Below, piece after piece: positions 21,355-33,417 of a stretch of DNA of 64,000 nt (positions are counted from its first letter, which is position 1; the number at the start of each line of letters is the position of its first letter). The notes under the pieces were generated by a model. The model saw nothing but the letters and a program-made list of their open reading frames with translations, made no database searches and had not been told where the DNA came from. The translations under genes and the position numbers were made by a program. Where the stretch lies: contig OX328124.1 of NCBI GenBank assembly GCA_946811695.1, forward strand, positions 26,250,771 through 26,314,770, in the 5' to 3' direction. Origin of the DNA: Gonocerus acuteangulatus (taxonomy: Eukaryota > Arthropoda > Insecta > Hemiptera > Coreidae).

Positions 21355-23115
21355 TTAATAACCCACACAAAAAAATGTGGTATTTTCCAAAGATACCATA
21401 CACATATTCACATGACACGCTGAATCCGAATCCGGGGTCCGTTTCACCCCAGCACGTCAGGTTTAGGAGTATTTGAAGGTGTAATTTCGTATGAAGTCGT
21501 TAAAGAGGAAATAACTAGAGCTTCCATGGTTTTGAGGGTTGCTGAATTCGAATCCGAGGTCTGTTGCACATCGGTGCAAAGTAAACGGAGGTGCAACGTT
21601 TAAATTAAAACGGAGTTTTTTTTGGGGGGGGGGGGGGGTATTGTAGTTAGGATGAATGAAGATTGGAAGAAATGTTTTAAAGATTCTCTCATTAGTGAAA
21701 TCTCAATTGCAATTGCATTCCTTGGGAAATACTAAAATATAGAGTAGAAAAAAAAATATTCTTATAATTTCTATGAAAACATAATTTATCAACACAAGTT
21801 TTTATTTATTGTTGTACCTAACACCTTCCTTATTCATTAATAACATGTTTTACTCACTTATTCACCACTGACTTACAGTTAAGACATTAATTTCACTTAT
21901 ACGTATAAATAGATGTAAAAATAATAGAATAAGTCCGCATTTAGCCCTTAGCATTCAAATTGTATGAAAGGCAATATGTCTGTGGTGTTTGCCTTGCTTA
22001 AGCAGCTTCCTGTTGAGGCTGAACCGGTAAAAGCTTTTAACTGCTCCATTTGTTAAAAGTTTGTAAACTGCCAGTCACGGAGCTCAAGGTTGCTGATTCG
22101 AACTCGCTTCGGGCAAAAACCTCCTCTAGTTATTATGATGTAGTCAAAAAATAGTTTCACTTCAAGCTACTCAGATTTTTTAAAAATAAAAAATAATTTT
22201 CTTCAAGAGTATATTTTACATCAATTAGATGCCTAAAGTGAATTTATAAACCCTTCAATAAAATTAATAACAGAATTAATAACGTACAACAACTTTAATA
22301 TTAAATTTAGTATAAAAAAGATCAACCTGGAATTGACCTTTGTACTCCCTTTTAAAAAAGTTCGAATTTTGAGCACCGTCTTTGTAAGAAATGTACTAAG
22401 CTTTCGAAAAGATTTATTAGTCTTACAACGATATTGGAACCTTTGTCGAGATAATTAAGAAAATATCGAAACTATTCATGTCATCAATATGTTTTTATTT
22501 TATTTTTTTTTTGTCTCTTCATCAACTACAAACTGTTTTCAATCTTGAACATAAAATAAAAAATATAAAATACATATTTTCCGTTCATTCAGCAGGATCT
22601 GGACTCAGAAATTCAATTTTCGCAAACAAAGAAATTTCACCTTGAAATGACCTTCAACCTGACCCCGGGTTCAAAATTAGCCAACCCCAGAACTTATTAA
22701 CGTCGTGGTCTAGTTCTTTGAAACAGTATAATCGTATTTTTGTGTTTTGTATTGTAACATAAAGTGACTTTGAAATTACCTAAAATAGACCAAAAAAAAA
22801 AAAAAAAAAAAAACTCAGCTGAACTTAACATTTTCCGTTCTTTCAGAATCGGCAGTCAAAAATTTATATATTTTGCAAAATAAACATATTTGTCCTTGGA
22901 ATGACCTTGATTTTGCGCCGATGGTGTGAAAATTCGATTTCGCGATTCGAATTTAGCAACCCACAAGACCATGGAAGCTCTAGTTATTCCTTCTTAAACG
23001 ACTTCATACGAAATTTGACCTTCAAATGTCCTTCAACCTGACTTGGTGGGTTCAACGTTCCGAAATACATAAGATTATTTGTATGGTGTCTTTGGAAAAA
23101 TACCTAATTTTTTAT
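21355..23115. repeat. Diverged long inverted repeat pair
   Basis: The segment 21355-21605 is matched in reverse complement by 22885-23115. Shared words are TTTCGTATGAAGTCGTT, AATAACTAGAGCTTCCATGG and TTCCAAAGA.ACCATACA. The interval also contains a direct repeat pair beginning TTTTCCGTTC near 22580 and 22833. It may be an old DNA element with internal termini. Exact ends and any duplication are not visible. Confidence 0.5.
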
Positions 23116-23896
23116 TTTCTGTCCATAGATTTACAGTTCAGTTGCTATTTAGATTTGCTAGTTGTGTATAAATTAAATAAAACATGATGTTATGTGTCTT
23201 TCAGAGTATATGTTTCCTGGTTCTTTCTTCTGGCATATCACCTTCTAGGAATAAACACCATGCTAATTTGACGATGGCAGTTCTTTAAAATGGCACCTGG
23301 ACACTTGACGGTATACTTTCTCAGATTCAAGTAATTAAATGCCAAGCGTTGTTTAATACTGTTAATGAGATTTTGCTTACGAAATTTTTATAAAAATCAC
23401 AAAAAGTATTATTATCGGAGAAAGGTTTAACTCTAATTAATTGTCATCTTCAGCTTAGTGCTTTGTCATAGAACCTTTTGGATTTACCAAATTCAATATT
23501 GCCTACGTATAGTGTAGTAAAATGAATTGAAATCTATCTAACCCTGACAAATAAATCTGTTATAATGGGTGAAATATTAAAATATTATCAGGAGCATAGC
23601 AGGCCTAACCGAGGCCATTCATGTGTGTACACAGATTGTTTCACGTCTCCTCCCATTTTCCTCTTGACTATTGATTTTCTCACGAACCTTTCTCTCCCGT
23701 CCGGCTATGGAAAAGGGAATTTTTTATTTATATTTATTTTTTCTATATACCTGTATATAAATATATTTCTATACTCGGGCCGTGGACTCTTGTCTCTTAA
23801 TAAATATGCCAATATTCCCTTCGAGGAAGAAGACCTCTGCTTTAATTTCCTGCTGTCCCTCCTCTCTTTCCATCTCCCAATCACAAACAAATGTTT

Positions 23897-23959
<63 letters not shown>

Positions 23960-24372
23960 CCAACTCTCTTTGTTGCTTTGTCTCTCTACCCCTGTTACAC
24001 GCGTTTAAAGTTAGAAACTTCTTGCCTGTGTAAGAATAAACAAAATGTTAAAATTGTTCCGATTGGGAAAATCTTTATTTATTACCCCCCCCCCCTCCTC
24101 CTCTCAAAACGAATCCAAAATTTTAAAATATCAGTTTAGACAATTGTGGCACATTTGAAGATATGAAGGTAATTTTGAAAATGTGTTTCGTTTGCTTAAG
24201 AAAATTATTTTTGTGCTGATTTATTCAAAATTGTGGTATATGGATTTCTTTCAATTACTTTCCGGAGGAAAGTAACGTGCTAAAAAATTGATTTCTGTAT
24301 TTTATTCAAGGTAATGGATCTTCCCACTCATTTTAAGGTAATCTGACGATTTACATTTAATAAATAAAATCT
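23116..24372. other. Sequence without recognised gene; compound microsatellite
   Basis: A (TC)n(AC)n tract lies at 23899-23957. The 147-aa ORF at 23565-24008 runs into this tract, starts in ordinary AT-rich DNA and has no recognisable domain. I do not support it as a gene. Confidence 0.4.
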
Positions 24373-24376
24373 TTAA

Positions 24377-24643
24377 CCTTCAAGTACTGACAGATTTTTC
24401 TCTACGCCAGTACTGACATATGGTCCCACGGACATTCTGATTTTTAAAAAATATTTAAATAAAATAAAATGTTTTATAAAAATTGTATTGATTGCTATTA
24501 CTTATACGAACCTTCTTGCAATGCACACAATCAATGAATATATAATTTCTTTCAAATTTCAGTAAACAAAAGGGAAATAGTAGGGGGGATTTCTGGAAAT
24601 GGCTACCATAAGGTCCCAGGGACCATGCCTCAGTACTTAAAGG
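24377..24643. mobile_element. piggyBac-like MITE
   Basis: A 267-bp element has terminal inverted repeats CCTTCAAGTACTGA / TCAGTACTTAAAGG (one mismatch) and subterminal GGTCCC/GGGACC repeats. It is flanked by TTAA at 24373-24376 and 24644-24647. A TTAA target with CC.. ends is characteristic of the piggyBac superfamily. It has no ORF, so it is non-autonomous. Confidence 0.78.
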
Positions 24644-24850
24644 TTAAATTAACCGGAATACACCTATTTCTGTTTACACTTCGTCCCCTTTCGTCTCTTG
24701 GAAATCTTAAAGGTCAACTATATCTTCTCAATTACTCTCTTATTTATTTTAATACAAGCCGATTATAAGATTTATAAAAATGTATTGATTTATTACTATA
24801 AAGTCAATTTCCAAAACTTTCTATAGTTTTATTAATTAATTATTTAATAC

Positions 24851-25089
24851 GAGAAGTTAAAAACAAATTCAGTCTTAACACAAAATTTCTTTATTTTGTA
24901 CTAGGCCTTTCAGCACAAATGTGCCATCATCAGGTGCTAACAACAAATAGAAACATGCATTAATATTATCGGGCTCAAAAATAAATTAATTTTTGTTGTT
25001 AGCACCTTATGATGGCACATTTGTATTGAAACGCCTATTACAAAATAAAGAAATTTTTTTGGGAAGACTGAATTGGTTTTTGCCTTCTG
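24851..25089. mobile_element. Foldback MITE with arms of about 95 bp
   Basis: The left arm (AAATTCAGTC, TTTCTTTATTTTGTA, ACAAATGTGCCATCAT, GGTGCTAACAACAAA) is repeated in reverse on the right at about 24989-25089. The loop is about 35 nt. It is non-coding and the superfamily is unknown. Confidence 0.7.
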
Positions 25090-25927
25090 GAATTAACCCC
25101 ACTACCGGAAAACATCAAAAAATTAATTAATAATAAGTAATTTTTATTAAGAAACGTATTTTTAATTAACTACCATGTCCGAGCCTCGAATATCTCAACC
25201 TTGGGATAAACCGTGTTTTATTCTTTGTTGAATTAAGCTAACAAGTTTGAGAAACTTCCCTTGTTTCTAGGTAATTATGTCAGCCTGTCTAAATAACTCT
25301 TCCTACCCGCCATCTTTTCCAACTTCTAAGACAATATTTATTTTTTCTTCTGCGTTCGCACCGGTTATAATGTCTAATTAGACTTAATTTTCGAGTTAAA
25401 TGACCTGTAATAAAGACAAATATATTCAAAGTTAAATCCCCTCGTAGAGAAGCGTGATAAATAATGGTTGTTATAATTCTCATTTTGGTCCGAAGCCAAA
25501 AGGGATATTCTTTTCGGATTTCTTATAATGATTCTTCCGCTTAATTAGATCGAAAATAGAACATTTAGTTGTAGTAACAGGCCATCACCTGTTGAAACTC
25601 GATATGGCAGTGTTCCACTCTATAATTAACTGGCAATGTCGCCATCAAGCTTAAATGTCTTGTTATTGGTACACTTACTCCGCAATACCGAACATGTTAC
25701 AAAAAAAAAAATTGTCTTGTTAAAGATTCTGTGTTACTCTAACAGGTTTTATTAAATGTTTGTTTCTTATGTTACTTGGAAAGGTTGATATTTTGCTTTC
25801 TAAATGATTGCCATTTTTGCTGACAACTTAAATTTGAATAGTGATTTTATAATTTCAAAAAATAAAATACCATTTGAAAAAAATATTAATGAAATTAAAT
25901 AAAAGAAGATTTTTGTTGTTGTTTAAT

Positions 25928-26225
25928 TTACCTAAAAAGGAGTAATTTCCCTGAAGCAGAAATAGTTTACCTAAAAAAGGAGTAGTTTACCTAAGGAAAG
26001 GGTGTTTTAGTTTGATAAGGAATAGTTTACCTAAAAAAGGGTTAGGCTACCTAAAAAAGAATAGTATACTTAAAGAAGGAATAATTTACCCAGAGAAGGA
26101 ATAATTAACCTAAAAAAGGGCAGTTTACCTAAAACAGGGTAAGACTACCAAAAACAGGGGTAGTCTACCTAAAGAAAGAAGGAATGTTTTTCCTAAAAAA
26201 GGGGTAGTATACAAAAGAAAGGGTT
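25928..26225 (+). repeat. Degenerate minisatellite AGTTTACCTAAAAAAGG
   Basis: About a dozen irregular units of roughly 20-30 bp built on AGTTTACCTAAAAAAGGGGT. Two or more further units lie at 26747-26790, so SINE-containing DNA appears to have been inserted in the array. Confidence 0.75.
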
Positions 26226-26257
26226 ACATTAGCGCCCGAATCAGAGATGACCCCACG

Positions 26258-26444
26258 TTTTTTTTTTTTTTTTTTTTTTTTTTTTCTTTTTTTGTTTTTT
26301 TTTTTACGGCGCATCAACATCTTGGCTATTAGCACCGGCATCCAGGGTACGGCGAGGAATTTTCCCTGTCGCCGGTGGGGATCGAACCCACCATCGCCAG
26401 CTTATGAATATAAGGCGATAGCCACTAGACCACGGGAGACCCCA
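26258..26444 (-). mobile_element. tRNA-derived SINE, family 1, copy 2
   Basis: Minus strand: head GGGGTCTCCCGTGGTCTAGT, B box GGTTCGATCCC, shortened body, GATGCGCCGT and a long A tail (T run at 26258-26305). A short CCACG occurs at both flanks. Confidence 0.8.
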
Positions 26445-26570
26445 CCACGTGTCTACTGTTTATGAAAATTTATATGACAAATCAAATTTCATGTAAATTA
26501 TTAATTTGAATCAATAATAACGTAAATTTTAAAGAGACTATTTTCTTTACCCAGGGGTACAAGTAGAGGG

Positions 26571-26574
<4 letters not shown>

Positions 26575-26627
<53 letters not shown>

Positions 26628-26748
26628 TTCAAAAATTCCTTTTTGGCTGCAACTAGGTTCTAAAAATGTAAAATGCTGGTGGGGATCGAACCCAACAACG
26701 CCAGCTGATGAATCTATGGCATTAGCTACCAGGCCACGGAAAGACCCC
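26575..26748 (-). mobile_element. tRNA-derived SINE head, family 1, copy 3 (diverged), next to a 51-nt A run
   Basis: The tRNA-like head reads on the minus strand (GTGGCCTGGTAGCTAATGCC, GGTTCGATCCC). The body is poorly conserved. A 51-nt poly(A) on the plus strand at 26575-26625 has the wrong polarity for the tail of this SINE and may belong to another insertion. Confidence 0.55.
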
Positions 26749-26790
26749 TTAAAAGGGGTAGTTTACCTAAAATAGAGTTAGTTTACCTAC

Positions 26791-27734
26791 CGAAATAAAA
26801 GAAATCATAAATTGTATAGTGACCACCAAAGAAACTCAATCAATTCCGCTTTCATCAGATCCTCTTTTATTATATCAATTAATTTCGCCGAGATAATTCA
26901 GAAGACTGTAGCGATTTGATATCTCAGACCGGATATTACGACCACAGTTCGGAACAATTGAGTAACATTAGTCCTTGTTGGGGGTTTAAACTATAAACAC
27001 TATTAATAATATAACCCAATCATTGTTTACGAGAAGAAGGCCTGTTTGCATTTGTGTAATGGATGATAATGGATGCTTCTGTAAACAACACTAAGCTAAC
27101 ATACATTACATTGAAAAGGTATCAGTTACACGCCCAAAGGTACAAACGCCTTGCTTAAATATCAAAGTTTTTTTATTATTTTTTTTAAGCCTGGGTAGGG
27201 AGCATAATAGTATTTAATTTCGCTCTGAATTATAAGTACTTAAGTTACATGTAAATATTAACTAATATTACATGTAACTTAAGATACTGTAGAGATATCT
27301 GATTCTTGACCATACGGCATAATAGAGAGATAGTGTGGCCAGTACTATGCTCCTGCTGTCAGATTTTTCTCTTTGGAAATACCGATTAATAAATTAATTT
27401 ATTAATTAAAGGCTGGGTGAGCTTAGGGTATATATGAGACCCCATGTAAAACCCTCGGTCGACGGCACTAGAAGATTTTTTTTTTTTTTTACGAGTTTAG
27501 CAACGACGGATATTTGCTCTTTTTAAAATACAAAAAAAAAATACAAATTTATTTATTTGTTTTATGTGTTTCGTATTTTGTACGATAAATACACTGAGTT
27601 AAGTCTCCTAAGAGATCAGGAATTGGTTGTGCGTTTGTATGTTATTATATTTAAATTAAATATATTAAAGGCATAAAAAATTATTAGAGCTTTAACTTGA
27701 AGTCATATTGAAAATGCACTTATTCATGGGATAA
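26791..27734. other. No gene recognised; 16-bp-arm palindrome at 27239-27283
   Basis: The palindrome pairs CTTAAGTTACATGTAA (27239-27254) with its complement (27268-27283) across a 13-nt loop. The rest is AT-rich and unassigned. Confidence 0.5.
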
Positions 27735-28250
27735 AAATGTGGATTCATTAACGAAATCTTGTAGGTCTTCATATGAGATCCTATAACCCTGTATTTCGTA
27801 GATATGTTAAGATACTGTCTATGTACTGGCTACCTTCTGCGAGAAGTTCACACATGTTGTAAGGGATGTTTAAGTCATTGCATCTTTTGTAGTCTGTAAG
27901 TATATGTTTTATTGTCAATTCAGTATTACATATTTCACAAAGTGGTTTATCTTGTCTTGTCATGAGGTACTCGTGAGTAAGTCTTGAATGGCCAATCCTA
28001 AGTCGAGCTAATACAACCTCCTCGCTTCTATTGACTCGATAACTGGATGGCCAATCTTTGACAGTGTTTTTTATAGTCCGTAGTTTGTTGTCTGTAAGAG
28101 TCGTCCAAGAGTGTTTCCTGTAGTCCAAAATAAATTTCTTTGTCATTATATTTATGTCTTCATGTGTGATTGGTCCACCATCGATTTGTGCCTGTCCTGC
28201 AGCGTTTTTTTGCGTGGGTGTCTGCGATTGAATTTCTACCCTAGACCTTC
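27735..28250 (-). pseudogene. 3' fragment of an RNase H-bearing non-LTR ORF2 (fragment C1)
   Basis: The 121-aa open part (27781-28146) is the post-RNase H C-terminal region of a Jockey/I-type pol. It has LRIGHSRLTHEYLM followed by the finger CEICNTELTIKHIL. Upstream on the minus strand the end of RNase H is readable (IADTHAK near 28225) but lies in another frame, after a run of seven A. It is 5'-truncated. Four related tails lie at 28820, 45120, 46508 and 51525. Confidence 0.75.
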
Positions 28251-28299
28251 ATGACCAGGTAGCCAGTAAACATATAAACATACAAATTTATATGTTTAC

Positions 28300-28544
28300 A
28301 ATTGAAGGGCTCAGTGCCAAAAGTGGCCATCCCACAATTAGAAATAGGTAGGAAAATTGGAGTTAAATTTAGGAAGAAGATGAAAAAAATTAATGTTGGT
28401 GTCTGAAATGATTTTGATTGGTCCAATTACAATCATTTCTGTCACCAACAATAATTGCTTTCATATTCTTCCTAACTTTAGCTCCAATTTTCCCACCTAT
28501 TTCTAACTGTGGGTTAGTCAACTTTGGCACTGAGCCCTTCAATT
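28300..28544. mobile_element. Foldback MITE with arms of about 112 bp
   Basis: The ends are AATTGAAGGGCTCAGTGCCAA and its complement. Similarity of about 85-90% by eye continues through TTAGAAATAGGT.GGAAAATT to GAAATGATT. The short central loop lies around 28415-28430. It is non-coding. The target duplication cannot be separated from the palindromic AATT. Confidence 0.78.
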
Positions 28545-28819
28545 ATCAGTAACTTATAGTACTAAATACAAAAAAAGTTTAAAGAGAGCATACAACAAAA
28601 TTTAGTACATATGTGTTAAGAATAAGGGCTAAACATTATTCACAGCATACCTATATACAGTATAGTTAATATATTTACATAACATAACGCTAAAACTACT
28701 ACTATTAGGTCATGGAGGACTCTACATTTTGTGGTCTTCCATTAATTACCAAGTAAAATTGAATAATAATTAATTAATTGGTATTACTTAAAAAAAAATG
28801 AAAGGTCATTAATTGAAAA

Positions 28820-29160
28820 GAGATTATTATTATACCATCGAAAAAATACTTCTAAAGGCTTTAGACTAAGAGATTATTATTATACCATCGAAATAATACT
28901 TCTAAAGGCTTTAGACTAAGAGATTATTATTATACCATCGAAATAATACTTCTAAAGGCTTTAGATTAAATGTTCTCGAATCAAATTTTGTGTGTTGGTT
29001 GTGTTCTTTTAAAAATGTGTATATATCGTTAATGAAGGGGCTACCCTCTGTCAGTAGTTCCTGTAAGTTGTAAGGTAGTTTTAGTTGTTCTCGTATTTTG
29101 CATTCCGTTAGTAGGCGTTTACTGTCATTGAAACTACAAATGCTAACCTCGCCCCACAAA
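28820..29160 (-). pseudogene. Non-LTR ORF2 tail (fragment C2) with triplicated end
   Basis: On the minus strand, LLTECKIREQLKLPYN and ELLTEGSPFINDIYTFL match the C-terminal region of C1 and C4. The last 60 bp, starting AGATTATTATTATACCATCG on the plus strand, is repeated three times at about 28820-28999, with one or two differences. The ORF ends inside the repeats. Confidence 0.6.
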
Positions 29161-29310
29161 TGTAAATATAAATATTTGATATTAGTCATATTTCCATTAT
29201 GGTCGCAAAAGAAATGCATTACAACTTTTTTTCAATTATTTGTGTTTCTATCGTCTTGTATTTATAGGGTTCTTATATTAACCTATACTTAGAGCCTTTC
29301 ATGAATTAAT

Positions 29311-30366
29311 AAAAGTCCGTCACGCAGGAGCTGCATAACTAAGCACTTTCCTCAGAATTTGGGTAGTGTAGACTGCTTTCCAGAACAATTTGCTTAAAAT
29401 ATCCTACATAAATAAAATAAAACTTGAATAGATCTCTTTTAATTTTGTAATGAATAACTGATAAATTATTAATTTGCTTCCAGAGTTATGTTTACACATG
29501 GTACCTACTACACTACGTAATAAATACAAAAAACCTCATATTATCGTATTTTGATCTAACGCAGGAACAGGATATAGTCCCTCTAGTGGTAGAAAGCGCT
29601 CCTTGCGGCGGCTTTGTGAACCTAAGTCTGGCGGGCTTTTCTATTGAAATATATTACAAAGTAAACCCCCCCCCTTTCCGATTAACCGATTCAGCTCATT
29701 TTTACAACACTTCTTTCTCATGAGTTACCCACAACGTATACCGCGTTTCGTTACAATACAGCAGAAATTACGACCGGTATGAGTATATTAGTAATTTGGG
29801 TCCGGAGTAAACCCCCCTCCTAATGAACCGATTTAGTTTACTTTTACAACACATATTTACCTGTAGATTACCACTACGAATACCGAGTTTCGTCGAAATA
29901 TACCAAAAATCACGGCTGGTAGTGGCGAATTGGTATTGTGGGTCCGGAGTAAACCCCCCCCCCCCTCCTAATGAACCGATTTAGTTTATTTTTACAACAC
30001 ATATTTACCTGTGGATTACCACTACGAATACCGAGTTTCGTCGAAATATACCAAAAATCACGGCTGGTAGTGGCGAATTGGTATTGTGGGTCAGGAGTAA
30101 ACCCCCCCCTCCTAATGAACCGATTTAGTTCATTTTTATATCTAACTTTTCTCTATATATTGACACTACGAATGCCAAGTTTCGTTGAAATATAACAAAT
30201 ATTACGGCTGACATGGTCAAATTAGTGTTTTGGGTTCGAGGTAAACCCCCCTTTCCGGTGGACCGGCTTTGGTGGTTAACGAACTCGTCCAATCGGTTGC
30301 TAATTGAATGCTATATACCAAGTTTCGTGACGAATAACAAAAACTCTGGCCGCTATCGTGTTAACA

Positions 30367-30427
<61 letters not shown>

Positions 30428-30550
30428 TTTAACGGGGGTCATTTTCGGTGTCTACTAGGTAGGATCGATAAAGATTTGAAGAAATTTTTCAAAAATTCCG
30501 TCATGAGTCCAACCTCAATAGCTACTTTCCTTCGGAGGAAAGTGCTAAAA
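29311..30550 (+). mobile_element. Family F2 Helitron-like repeat, copy a
   Basis: The left end is AAAAGTCCGTCACGCAGGAGC, with subterminal TAAGCACTTTCCT at 29340-29352. The interior has about five diverged units of roughly 140 bp, each with GTAAACCCCCC, CCGATTTAGTT and CGAGTTTCGTCGAAATATA. A (TA)n tract lies at 30368-30423. The right end is a hairpin ACTTTCC-TTCGGA-GGAAAGT (30524-30543) followed by GCTAAAA. It is non-coding. A 3' hairpin followed by CTAA and internal minisatellites resemble Helitron/HINE elements. Confidence 0.6.
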
Positions 30551-30610
30551 GCTGACAAATGCCTATTGATGAAACACACGTCAGGAACTAAATTCATAAA
30601 TTCAAAGCTC

Positions 30611-30872
30611 ATATCGTCGCTACAAATGCAAAGTATCGAATGTGAAAATTACCACTTTTCAGAGTGGAAAAGCATTTATTCATAACTTTTTTTTTTTTGG
30701 ACAGTCAAATATTCGGCAGATTTGACCTTTTGATAGTGGAATACTTTCCCTTTAATAGAGTGATCTAAGATTCAAGAATTTGCCGTACATAAGTCCAGCA
30801 GAAATTAGTAAAGATTGACCATGAAAGATGCATTTTTTCGCATTCGCTACTTTGCATTTGTATTGACGATAT
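30611..30872. mobile_element. MITE with ATATCGTCGATACAAA-type ends, diverged copy
   Basis: Matches, in reverse orientation, the 263-bp element at 54707-54969 through CACTTTTCAGAGTGGAAAAG and TCAAATATTCGGCAGA. The inverted ends are more diverged than in that copy. Confidence 0.7.
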
Positions 30873-31520
30873 ACACACTGATTGAACTAGTTTCCAAAAT
30901 TATTTCTAGACATACCCTACAAACAATAATTGAAAAATAATAATTGCGTCTTGTCAACTTAAAATCATAGTCGACATCATGTGATGCTGAGAAGTCGCAT
31001 TGAATGAAGATGTCGATATAAATGGTCCAAGAATGCCCGCGAACGATTTGGCCGAACTGATATATAATTAATTAAGGTGTAATTCTACCTTAAAACTTTT
31101 TTTTTTTTTTTACAATTTTTTTTATGGGCCAAACTTCTTTCCTTATTAATCAAAAATGATATCCAAGAGTGTTCACGTGAAGAAAAGTTTTTTAAATGAG
31201 CAAAAAGTACGATTTTCCGAGTGAAATCCCGATGCCAAGAGAACGCGGAGCTGATTTGAAGATATTTTTTTGAGCGAGCTTCGATTGGTGCCTTATTAAT
31301 TGTTAACTTTTTTTGGTCCTCCTTTAATACATTTCAACATTAAAACCCATTTTTTTTTTATTTTTATTACAAGAAAGTATGAAAAAAAAAATTAAATACG
31401 AAAGACATGAACATTTCAGAACATTAAACTTTAAAGTCGTTATCTCAAAACTATGATTTCCAATTCTGGCGTCTTCAATTTTTGCCCAATCAACTTCAAA
31501 TTTTAACCGCAGCTTTCTAG
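30873..31520. other. No gene recognised
   Basis: AT-rich sequence, with no recognisable ORF or repeat except homopolymer runs. Confidence 0.4.
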
Positions 31521-31920
31521 TGATATTTATCTATTATCAAATATTTATTAATATTTCTAGTGATATTTATCTATTATCAAATATTTATTAATATTTCTAG
31601 TGATATTTATCTATTATCAAATATTTATTAATATTTCTAGTGATATTTATCTATTATCAAATATTTATTAATATTTCTAGTGATATTTATCTATTATCAA
31701 ATATTTATTAATATTTCTAGTGATATTCATCTATTATCAAATATTTATTAATATTTCTAGTGATATTTATCTATTATCAAATATTTATTAATATTTCTAG
31801 TGATATTTATCTATTATCAAATATTTATTAATATTTCTAGTGATATTTATCTATTATCAAATATTTATTAATATTTCTAGTGATATTTATCTATTATCAA
31901 ATATTTATTAATATTTCTTA
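31521..31920 (+). repeat. 40-bp tandem repeat, 10 copies
   Basis: The unit begins TGATATTTATCTATTATCAA and ends TATTTCTAG. Exactly ten copies occur. The only differences I see are a T-to-C change near 31728 and the last bases of the final unit. Such uniformity implies very recent amplification. Confidence 0.96.
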
Positions 31921-32677
31921 AAAATTTTGCGTACTTTACTTGATTTAACCATCTTCCTTCGAAATAATTTTAGTTTTTCGTTCTAGATTAATTTCCGCCT
32001 GCAGACTATCGCCCGTGAAAAAGGACGGTTTCCGTTTGCCAGACACAGCGCCGCCATTATTTTTTCGGAGAATTGAAACGTATTTTTTTGAATAACATCC
32101 CATTATATACGTTTCTAATAAATAATTGAAAAATATTGATTTATTTGGTATTTATAATTTCAAGAAAATGATGTAGATTTTGATCGCACATGGTAGTATC
32201 AGCCATTAAGAAGTGGTACTAATAAGACCTGGGCAATACTGAAATAATTTATTCCTTAAATAAATAAAATGGTTATTCCTGAAATAATTATTTCCGGAAT
32301 AACGGAAATTCTTTAAGTAAACTTTTGTGAAGGAACAGGACGTTTTTCATTTACCTAAAGATCTTCCTTCTCTGCCAGCAACCTCAAAGTATTTGGAAAT
32401 TCTTTAAATGTTATTTCATAGTTAAATAAAACAATCTTCATCAGATAACTAGATGTAAATAAATCAACATAATTCTAAAAGCTTTCTGAAATGACTATTT
32501 GATAAATGATATTTCAGTATTTTTTATTCATGAAATAAATTATTTCACTCAGATGCAAAATAATTATTCCCGAAATAACTTCATGAAATAACGTTTGTAA
32601 TGGATGAGAATAATGCGAATGGTTAATACTACCATCAAAACACGAGTTAAGGAGATAATCCTCATAACATTATTATT

Positions 32678-32833
32678 GGGGTCTCCCCCCGTGGTCTAGT
32701 GGTTAAAGCCTTAGATTCTCATGCAGGATATGGTGGATTCGATTCCCGCCGGCAGGAATTTTCTCATCTAACGGCTCGTTGAGAAAATAGTTTGCATGTT
32801 GGCGATAATGGCCCTGATGTCGATGGGTCGTAG

Positions 32834-32866
<33 letters not shown>
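32678..32866 (+). mobile_element. tRNA-derived SINE, family 1, copy 4
   Basis: Plus-strand copy with A box GTGGTCTAGTGG, B box GGATTCGATTCCC, the body hairpin ATTTTCTCA/TGAGAAAAT, GATGTCGATGGGTCGTAG and a 33-nt poly(A). It lies nested in the hAT-like element. Confidence 0.85.
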
Positions 32867-32867
<1 letters not shown>

Positions 32868-32895
32868 CGGTGCTAACGTGTTAAATCAGTCTTCA

Positions 32896-33110
32896 TTTTT
32901 TTTTTCTTTTTTAAGTCTTATCGATATCTAGGCCATTATCTCCAACATCCAAGGTGGAATTTTCTCAACGAGCCGTTATATGAGAAAATTCCTCCCGGTG
33001 GGAATCGAGCCCTCCAAAAAAAAAAAAAAAAAAATTAAGACTGATTTTTTTTTTTTTCTACGCCCCATCGACATCAGGGCCATTATCGCCAACACAGCTC
33101 AATGAGGCTT
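32896..33110 (-). mobile_element. Two truncated SINE family 1 pieces
   Basis: A minus-strand copy at 32896-33015 is cut off in the B box by an A run. A second tail piece at 33045-33107 begins TACGCCCCATCGACATCAGG. Both lie in the hAT-like element. Confidence 0.65.
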
Positions 33111-33417
33111 CACAGGAAAACATGTATTTAGAGGATTTTTTTGTATAAATTAAGATATCAGATATTCCATCAAATAATCATTTCGGGAATAAATATATCA
33201 TTAATCATGAAATAATTTAATCCTTGAAATAATTATTTCCGAAATAATATTTTAAAAAATTATAAAATAAATTATTTCTGAAATAATCTGTTAAGGTTAT
33301 TTCATGATTTATTCCGAAAATATTATTTCAAATAAATTATGCCCAGGTCTAGTACTAATTAAAGACCAGTTTCAACAAAATGATATATTTTGCGGCCTGA
33401 TTGCCTACGATTATTAA

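Larger units (their letters stand above)
32224..33351. mobile_element. hAT-like non-autonomous DNA element
   Basis: The ends AAGACCTGGGC and GCCCAGGTCTA are flanked by the 8-bp duplication GTACTAAT (32216-32223 and 33352-33359). An 8-bp duplication with T at position 2 and A at 7, and TAGRCCTGGGC-type ends, fit the hAT superfamily. The interior is rich in GAAATAATTATTTC-like palindromes and carries three SINE insertions. No transposase is seen. Confidence 0.75.

Noticed and set aside
23565..24008. 147-aa ORF ending in Ser-Leu and Thr-His repeats
   Set aside because: The C-terminal third is the (TC)n(AC)n microsatellite and the rest shows no family, codon or splice evidence for a gene.
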